NCBI GenBank assembly: GCA_035771175.1
Contig: CM069598.1
Span: 18,948,438 to 19,012,437, forward strand
Direction of reading: 5' to 3'
Length of the DNA: 64,000 nucleotides
Source of the DNA: Paratinospora sagittata
Taxonomy: Eukaryota > Streptophyta > Magnoliopsida > Ranunculales > Menispermaceae
Below are positions 27,501-36,500 of the stretch, one piece after another (positions within the stretch are counted from its first letter, which is position 1; every line of letters begins with the position of its first letter). The position numbers were made by a program, and so were the translations under genes. The notes beneath the pieces are model-generated. The model was not told the DNA's origin. It was given only the letters and a program-made list of their open reading frames with translations, and searched no databases.

Positions 27501-30500
27501 TAAGCTTTAAGGTCAATAGGGCGCCATTCACTAGCACAACACCTACCCAACTACATACAACCATACAAGTAAGAATCAGACATTATCCACACCTTACATA
27601 AAAATACTAATGAGAACAAGCCAACACGGTATTTGGCAAACCCTGGGGTAAGAAAACTCCTATTGTCAAATCGGAGCAAACCTTTGGCTCCTTTCGCGAT
27701 AATTTTCCATAAAAAAGTGCATAGACACCCATTGGGAAGTCTGAGGTAGTGACAATATTCGCAACCTTACCTTCACATTGAAAAAAGAATTCCCTATTCA
27801 AACCCATGACCTCCAGGTCACTTGGAGCAACCTCAACAATTGTCATAATAACTCATCATGTGCTAAAAATAGATGAAAGGAGAAAAAGAAGAAAAAATAA
27901 ATGAGCAAATTCACTTCTCCCTTTGTTTCTTTGTACTTCTGCTGCACTTTTAATAAAGTTTTTGTTTCTCTTCATAAAAACAAAAGAAAGAAAAAACAAA
28001 AAGAAGAAAGAATAATGGCGGAAAAAAAAAAAAAAAAAAGCAAATGTACCTCAATCTGATTCTAATAAAAACTTACAATGCTTTCCTTCTCCCTAGATTC
28101 CAATTCTCCCAAATTAGCCCAGCAATCGTTCGACCTTTCCCTACACCAGCTCCATCACCAATAAAGAAACCAGCCCTAGCACCATTTGGAAGCTTCTGTT
28201 TGTGTCTCTGTAATCAATTCAGAAAACATTTCCATAAGTGGAGTGCCAAAACATACAGATATAATGTAAAGGTTAACAAATATACAAAAACAGTCCATTT
28301 TCTCAAAAATTGTTCTCTATTAGATTTCACATACCCAGCACACTAAAAGTAAGGTTCAAGCTTTCACAACGTCATAGAGAAAGAAAATTACTACCCAGGT
28401 CAGATACCAAATTAAGTGTCAGTGCTTTTGTTAGAAAGGTAAAAAGTATGCACCTGACAAGCATAGACTATGGTCTCAATTTGCAAGCATGACAAAGCTT
28501 TGGAACTCTCCAAATCATCCTTGATTCTTAGATCATATGTAGGTTCTGGTGGCTGCACAGCGGATAACGAAGATGTTTCTACAACAGGATCTGGATGAGG
28601 AAGACCAATAGAGAGCTTGGGAGGACGCTGCAGAATAACTCTATTCATAAGAAATAAGCTTATTTTAAAGACCTAATACTTCTCAGACAATCCGTCAACG
28701 ATGCAAGTGGAGTTTTAAAAGTTAAAACATAGAAAGAAAGAGAAATATTGCAACACCAAATTAGAGGTATAAACACCATAATCACATACATAATCCATAA
28801 ATGTTTCTCCAGCCATGCCACCTTCATCTTCTTCTCGCTCCACATCAATTGCTACCTGACAGGTTATTAGAAGAGTAAAAGATATGAGACAAACATAAGA
28901 ATCTAAAGGTCTAAAGGCATCATTAGCAGAAATTAAAAGCACTTCACTCTGAAAGATCTAAGACCTAGTTCCAGCGGTTAATAGCTAATAATACACTTTT
29001 CATGGCTAACAAAAATATAACCTCCAGAGAAAACCATTGCAACTGTCGGCTTTCAAAATTCCAATGATTAATGCAGTCAAAGAATACTTCTAAAAGAATT
29101 CAAAAAAAAAAAATGTCCTCTCATCAGCAATAAAAATTTGTCTCATCACAAAATTGTATTCCAGGTGGACGAGCACATTTATTGTAGAGAAAACTGAATT
29201 GTCTACCAGAAAGCGAAAAGAAGTTGAACTAGGGATCAGGATACTAATTCCAAGTTCTTCCATCGGATCCTACGTAATAGTAAAACAAGAAACTCTATCG
29301 CAAAGATCAAAAAGGAGGGCGGGACTTTGGTTGATGATGGACCAGCAGTATTAAATGAAATTCTGGGATATTTCCAGATGCTCTATGAGAGTGGTTTGTG
29401 GGAGTTAGAAGATATTGATTGGAAGTCCTTTCAAGAGATAGAGAGAGACTAGCCAGAGAGGCCTTTTGTGGTGGAGGTGAGGGAGGTTGTATTCAGTTGT
29501 GACGCAGGGATACCATCGAGGCTAGATGGGTTCACTGTGACATTTTACCAGAAAAATTGTGATGTGGTGAATGGTGATTTGATGAGGGTGATGGAGGATT
29601 TTTTGCACAATGTGGCGGTTAATAGATGCAATAACAAGACCTATATATGTTTGATCCCCAAGAAAGTGAGTTCTATAAAGTTAGGAGACTATCGGCCAAT
29701 CAACCTTACTATGAGTCTATAGCATATACAAGGTTATTGCCAAAACCTTGGCCCTTAAGCTGAGGTGGTCATTCACCATACGATTATTGAGACGCAGATG
29801 GTGTTTGTCAAGGAAAGACAAATAATGGATGCTATTTGAAATTTTTAATAGCTAATTAAGCGTACAGATGCAAGCACAGAGAAGGATTGTTTTGACTATT
29901 CAAGATTGACTTTGCTAAGGCATATGCCTTAACCTATCGCACAATCGCCTTGGCTCGACCTTAGTATCAATTTTGCTCATTGGTTGCAAAAAAATACTCA
30001 AGGACATAAGTTTCATCCTAGTTGTCGTGGATCACTTCTCAAAATGGCACACTTAATGTAATACCCTGTATTTCACAAAAAAAAAAAAAAAAAAAAAACT
30101 AGTATTTGGGCAACGCCCGAATGTTCAGGCGCATGACAGAACGTTCAGGCGCATGCCAGAACGTTCAGGCGCATGACGTTCAGGCGCATGCCAGAATAGT
30201 AATTTTTTTTTTTTTTTTTTTTTTTGTGAAATACAGGGTATTACACTTAATCACTTGCAGCAAAACCATCGAATCCACTTTTTTAACCTACTTCCAAGAA
30301 TTAAATAAACTTTAGTTATATTACAACTTACAAGTAGTTAAATCTTTCTGTAATTGTCTCTATCCAAGTTTTAGGTCTCTCCTCCTCCATCAATACCGTT
30401 GACACTTAATAATTAATATGCTATCCTTCCTAACTAACACATCTAAAGGTCTTAAATTAATTATATGCATGCAAACCACTTTAATCGGTTTTTTTTCATT

Positions 30501-33500
30501 TTATGAAAGTTGAGGCTAGTTTTAACCAAAAAAAAAAAAAAAAAGCAAGAAAGAAAGAAAGTTGGGGATACTCCTACCATTTTTTAATATGTTTGTTTTT
30601 TAATTTATTTTTTAATGTTTTATCACAAATCTACTTAACATCTGCATTTCTACTACACTTGATTTATCAACATGTTATTTCTCTATTACTCAACACTTTA
30701 TTCTTAGTGGCCTCACAAAATTTTCCTCCATGAGCATGTATCCAATACCTATTAATCATCTAAACTTGAATAGCAAGAATGAGAGAGCAATAAAGATACT
30801 TCGCCATGCTCCATTTCGCAATATAGTCCACATGCAACAATCCTTTTAAATCCACAACCAACAATTGTGGTGTCATGCTCTTGCTTTAAAGCATGGATGG
30901 CACCATTAATGATAGTATTTCAAAAACATAAGCCATTTCCAGAAAAAAAAAAAAAAAAATTGAGAGTAAACAAAGCATATATTAATAATGAAAATCAAGC
31001 AAGAGCTACACCAAAAAGAGTAAGAGTACCAGTAGTACTTAAATAGAAATTGAAAAGACAAAAAGCGAACAATCAAAGCCAACGAAAAACCCACATAACA
31101 AGCATGCACCCCAATTCCTCATCCAATCATTAATAAAGAAGTCCCCAATTAATTTGAAAGCCACAAGCTTGAAAGAAGAAGAATGTCATTCCACACCTCC
31201 TCCACCCTTCTAGACAGTCCATCAAAAGTACGATGGTTGCGTTCCATCCAAATCATCCACAATGATGCTAGGTTCGCTGCTCTCATAATCTTGATTTGCC
31301 TGCCAGATAGTCCTTGAATGTGTGCCACCGAGAGGGCATCCTCCACCGACCTTGGGGGCGAAAAGCAATCCCCAACTCTAATGTGCCACTCATTCCACAT
31401 CCTCAACGAAAAAGGACATTTGAAAAAGATGTGACCCACGTCATTTGCACTAGCAATACATAACGAACAACAATGAGGAAGAAGGAAAATAAAAGGGACT
31501 CTCCTCTAAAGATCATCACCAATGTTAAGCTTGTTATGGGCCAAAGTCCACCCAAACATTTTAACTTTTGATGGTGCATGAGCATTCCAAATCAGATTAG
31601 CCAAGGGAAAAGGAGAGTAGGAGGGGTCATCAATTAAGAACTGGACGAAAGATTTACAGGTAAAGTGTCCCGATTGGTGAAGGGACCACTTAAAGGAATC
31701 AGGATCCGAGGACAGATGGACAGAATTTAAAAAGGAAAGCAAATTAACTAGTTCAACATGCTGGCCAACGGTAAGAGAATTTGGGATAAAAAAATTCCAA
31801 AGGCTATCCACCGATTGGGCATCGTTACTATAGAAGTGAGCTATAGGGTGGTTAGGAAATGGGGAGGGGTGGTAGATTCTAGGGAACAAATCAGCAAGAG
31901 AGGTATCACCAATCCACCGATCCTCCCAGAACTTAAAGGTGCACCCATTTCCAGCCATAGGTTGAAAATGAGGAAACATATCAGGGAGAATGGAGAGAAC
32001 GAATTTCCACAGGCTTCTAAACGAGGAACAGATTGAGGGGGATATTCTCCTACTGAACTCAATAGATCCAAATCTGCTAGCAATAACTCTTGCCCAGAAA
32101 GAATGATGCTCCTTGTAAAACCGCCATACCCATTTTCCACAAAGAGCCTTGTTCCTCTTCAAAATGTTACCAATTCTCAATCCAGCTTTAGACACCGGCT
32201 TTTGAACAGTCACCCATTTAACCAAGTGCAGCCCACAACCTTTGTCAGCTCCTTTCCACAAAAAAAAACTTTAATTTTTCACTCAATAGCTGTGGCAACT
32301 GATGTAGGCATCCGAAAGAGTGAGCGAAAATAAGTTGGGATCGCAGTCATTTCCACAAATGACTAAGCAGTCCTTGGTGTTATGCACCTTATTTATGTCG
32401 AAAGAATCAAGCTTCCCAACTGATAAGAAAGATCTTGGTAAAATCCATTTCCAATGGGTTTTCCATCAATGTTAAGCAAGGAATGTACACTATCGTTCAA
32501 TAAGGTAAAAGAGTTGTAAATTGATGAAGGGTATTTTTGGAGGCTTTTGAAACTTATTGATTGGAGAAAAAATAATTACAAAAATCCCCAGATAAAAAGA
32601 GGAAAATAAAAAGAGGAAGCCAAGAATTGTACACTCGCCTAAATTTCATTTGCAGTAAGATACAACTGCCTCCACCAATAATATTACATTTCACTAGTTT
32701 CAAATTGTTACCCTAACCAATCCATCCAATCCAAGAACTTTCATCACCTATCGTGAACAACCTTCACATATATTTCTCCTCCGTTGATCAACTTGTTTTC
32801 CAGCCTCTCAAAGTATTCATTTGAACAAGTAACCTTAACCACATCAACCCTGGGAGTTAAACCCTCTTCCCACCTTGTTCTCAGACACTACCGGCAATTT
32901 CCTACAACCAATCGAGAAACACATCTTTTTTTTCTTTTTGAGGAATGGACAAGGGTGAAGACAAGGTTTGGAGCCTATCCCCAAGTCTACACCAAAGGAA
33001 AAGGCACCTGTGAAAATAAGTCTACATTATGTTATTTCCAATCAAGAATTTTAGTACAAACAACATTTCACACTCTTTCTCCATCACTATTGTTTGGGGC
33101 CTTCAAAGTCTTGAAAATATAATTGGAATTTATCATACCAATCAAAATCGAATGGTTTTGATCTGTCAATTCCTTTTAAATATGCCTTGGACCTAAACTT
33201 GCCGTTATGGATACCCTCAAGAGTGAGCCAAAAGCCATCCATACTAACTAATTAATCTATATACCCCACTATGGTCCTTGGCCCAATGCAAAAATTGTAC
33301 AATCCCAACCTAACAAGTATTATTTCCCTCAGCTTTTAAAATGAACACACATAGGATATAGCCAAGCTTCCAACGTGAGTTGACACCCATCATCACGCCG
33401 TCTACCAAGAGTTCCTAGTTCCATGTGTTCCTAGTTGCTACTGGATAATTGCGAGCCCCTCTTTATTCTTCAATGCATTTCTCGTGGTCCCAATGCCATG

Positions 33501-36500
33501 AGTTTCCCCCCCAAGGAATTATTGCACGCCAACAAGTGAGCTATTATCATGAACTCCTCAACCATCATCAAGAGCTCTTCCTTACCTTTATCTTCAATTT
33601 CTAAGTCTAAAAGCTTTAACAAGAGTTTCATCTCTCTTTCTAGCAGTTTGGATCTTTTTTTTTATTTTTTGAGAAGAAACGAATAATTTATTAACTGTAG
33701 AAAAAGGTAATATAAATGTCAAGGCCTCAACCATGAGATGAGACCCCATCAAGAGCCCACGCCCCTACAACAAAATCCTTTGATGATCACAACCCTTTAA
33801 CCAATCACTAAACGTATAGCCTTTCAACAATTTGAAAGTAGCAATCCAAAGTAAAGTTGAAACCAAGGAGTTACGTCAAATAGACAAAGCCTCCTTCTCC
33901 TCACCCTTGAAAATTCCATCATTCCTTTCTTTCCACAAACTCCACAAAACTGCAAAATGAATCACTCTGGCCTCTAGTCCTCCACATGTATTGGCAAGAC
34001 TACAATATTTTTATCAAAAAGTGTCTCCAAAAACTGTGGAAAAGCTTATTCAATGAAGTTAACAGTCAAACTCCATCTTGTCTAAATAGCCTTGGAAAAG
34101 GTGCAATGCAGCAATAATTGGTTGATAGTACTCTACAATTACAAGTTGTCATTTCTCTAATTTGGAATTATCCTAGAGTCTAATGATCTGGGGCTTTCCC
34201 TTCTTAACAATCACAAGATGGATTTGAAGTAGTAGTGGGCCCACGATCTGGAGAAGAGGATGATTCACTACCAAAATTGAAGGAATGAGGTGATGATGAT
34301 GCACTTGATCATGTTTAAATGGCGCAAATGGGCTTGTTTAGAACTAAAACAATATCCCCAAATCAAGAACAATTGCTAAAGAAAAACCCTAGTGAAGTGG
34401 GTTCAATTCTCAACTCAACAAAACATTTTCCCAACTAAATGGGTTGGCTACATAAATTTGTTTGATTCACTGTGGTCAGAAAGAATGTAGTCAATAATTA
34501 TATTACAATTAGTTAAAATCTTTCTTAATTATCTCTATAACCATCTTATTTTAAGTCTCTGACTACTACTATCTTTGGGTTCAATTCTCAACTCAATAAA
34601 ACATTTCCCCAACTAAATGGGTTAGCTACGTAAATTCGTCTGATTCACTGTAGTCCGTAAGAATGGAGTCAATAATTATATTACAAGGAGTTAAAATCTT
34701 TCTTAATTATCTCTATAACCATCTTATTTTAAGTCTCCGACTACTACTCTCTTGGCCATTAATTGTCAATAGGTCACTCTTCCAAACTTGTTCATTTAAT
34801 GGTCTTTGTTGAAATTGAATTTGTCCAAACCATCTTAATTTGTTCTATCTCATTTTATTCTCAATTGAAGTTATTGCTACTATTATCAAATATGTTCATT
34901 TCTAATTTTATCGTTCAATGTCTTACTATATATGCATTCGAACATTCCATCTTTATTACACTAAATTCGTCAAAATGTGTTGTTTTTTATTGGTTAACAT
35001 TATTCCATAATGCAAACCTAGTCTAACAATAGTAGAGTAAAATATACATTCATGAAATGAGCCCAAATACTGATCAATAATAATTGAAATAGCAGCCCAA
35101 CCAAGTTGAACAATCTTTACTCATTAATCAAGATTTGTGGCTATTCAAGGGCCCAATTATGCCCAAATGACAGGTTTCATTAGTTTCCCTATATGATCAA
35201 GTTAGTTGGAAGTTAATTTTAGACCTGAATCCAACCAAACTCAACCCAATTTCAAGCATAACTACTTCCTTAATTCAAATCACTTAACCACCTAACTTAT
35301 GAAATCCACCACCTACCTCAATATCAATTTTGAATTCAAACATTTTCACTCTCGTTCAAAGGCCTATAATCTTAATGGATTTTGACCCGGTTTTCGAAAT
35401 AATAATGTACCATACAATAATCTTAATGTTTTTAAATTCAATTAGAATATTTACAATAGCATAGACTCTAGTACAAGGATATAGAATTGTATGAGAGGAA
35501 TAACCACAACCTACATTGGACATAGAAGTCTAAAAAAAAATTCACTACCTCAATTAATGAATGTTTCCAATCGCCTCCCCTCATTTTAAAGCCTCCAACC
35601 AATACAGGGAAACCACTCATTTTACTTCAATCTATTATTCGTCCAAATATGTTGCTCACAAATTCGACAAGATAAGTCTAAAACCCCTGTTGAAGACACT
35701 AAAATAGATTCTATTGGCCCACCTTGAAAAAGGATGTTAAATGAAATACACAATTTTGATCTCTCTCATTCTCTCTTTTTCTCCCCGGTTGCCTACCTGG
35801 AAAAACTTTCCACATTGCCCCATATTATATCCTTTTCGTTTGTTCCACCTCCTCTTATGAGAGCCTCTACCCTAAATGTATGTGATCCTTCACATTGGAG
35901 TTGTCAATCACCTCATGGCACACGAGAAAAACACAGCCAATGACTTCCTTTTTTGTACATAAATGTTCCTTTTGTAACATCACCCAAGTAGAAAACTTGA
36001 ACCAACGCCTAACTTCCTATTTTACCATCTTGGATCCTCAATATTCATTATAAAGAACCATCCATCCACATTATACTCTGTAAAGAATAGCTGGTCTTAA
36101 TATTGTCTTGCAGAATTCGGCTTATGCTACTTACAAGTCCCAGACATACTTATTCTTAACAAGAGAAAGTGTAACACTAAATTTGATCAAACCAGAACCA
36201 ATTCAATCATTTTGACCACAGAGAATCAATTATGGAAACATGAACTAACAATAATTAGGTCAAACACGATTTTTTTTTCCAAAAATGTAAGAACAACTAC
36301 ATCACGAAAGTCAATAAAATCTCTGCATATAGAGCAGTAATAGCAAAGAAAAAAAAAGAAAAAGAAATTCAGTAGAAAATAAGAGAAAGCAATTGAAAAC
36401 CTCATTGACTTCTTCCGGCGGTTCCAAGTACTGCTTGAGCTTGGAAACATCAACAGCGAGATCGATTCCGCACTGCGGACAAGCAAACCTAGACAGTCCA

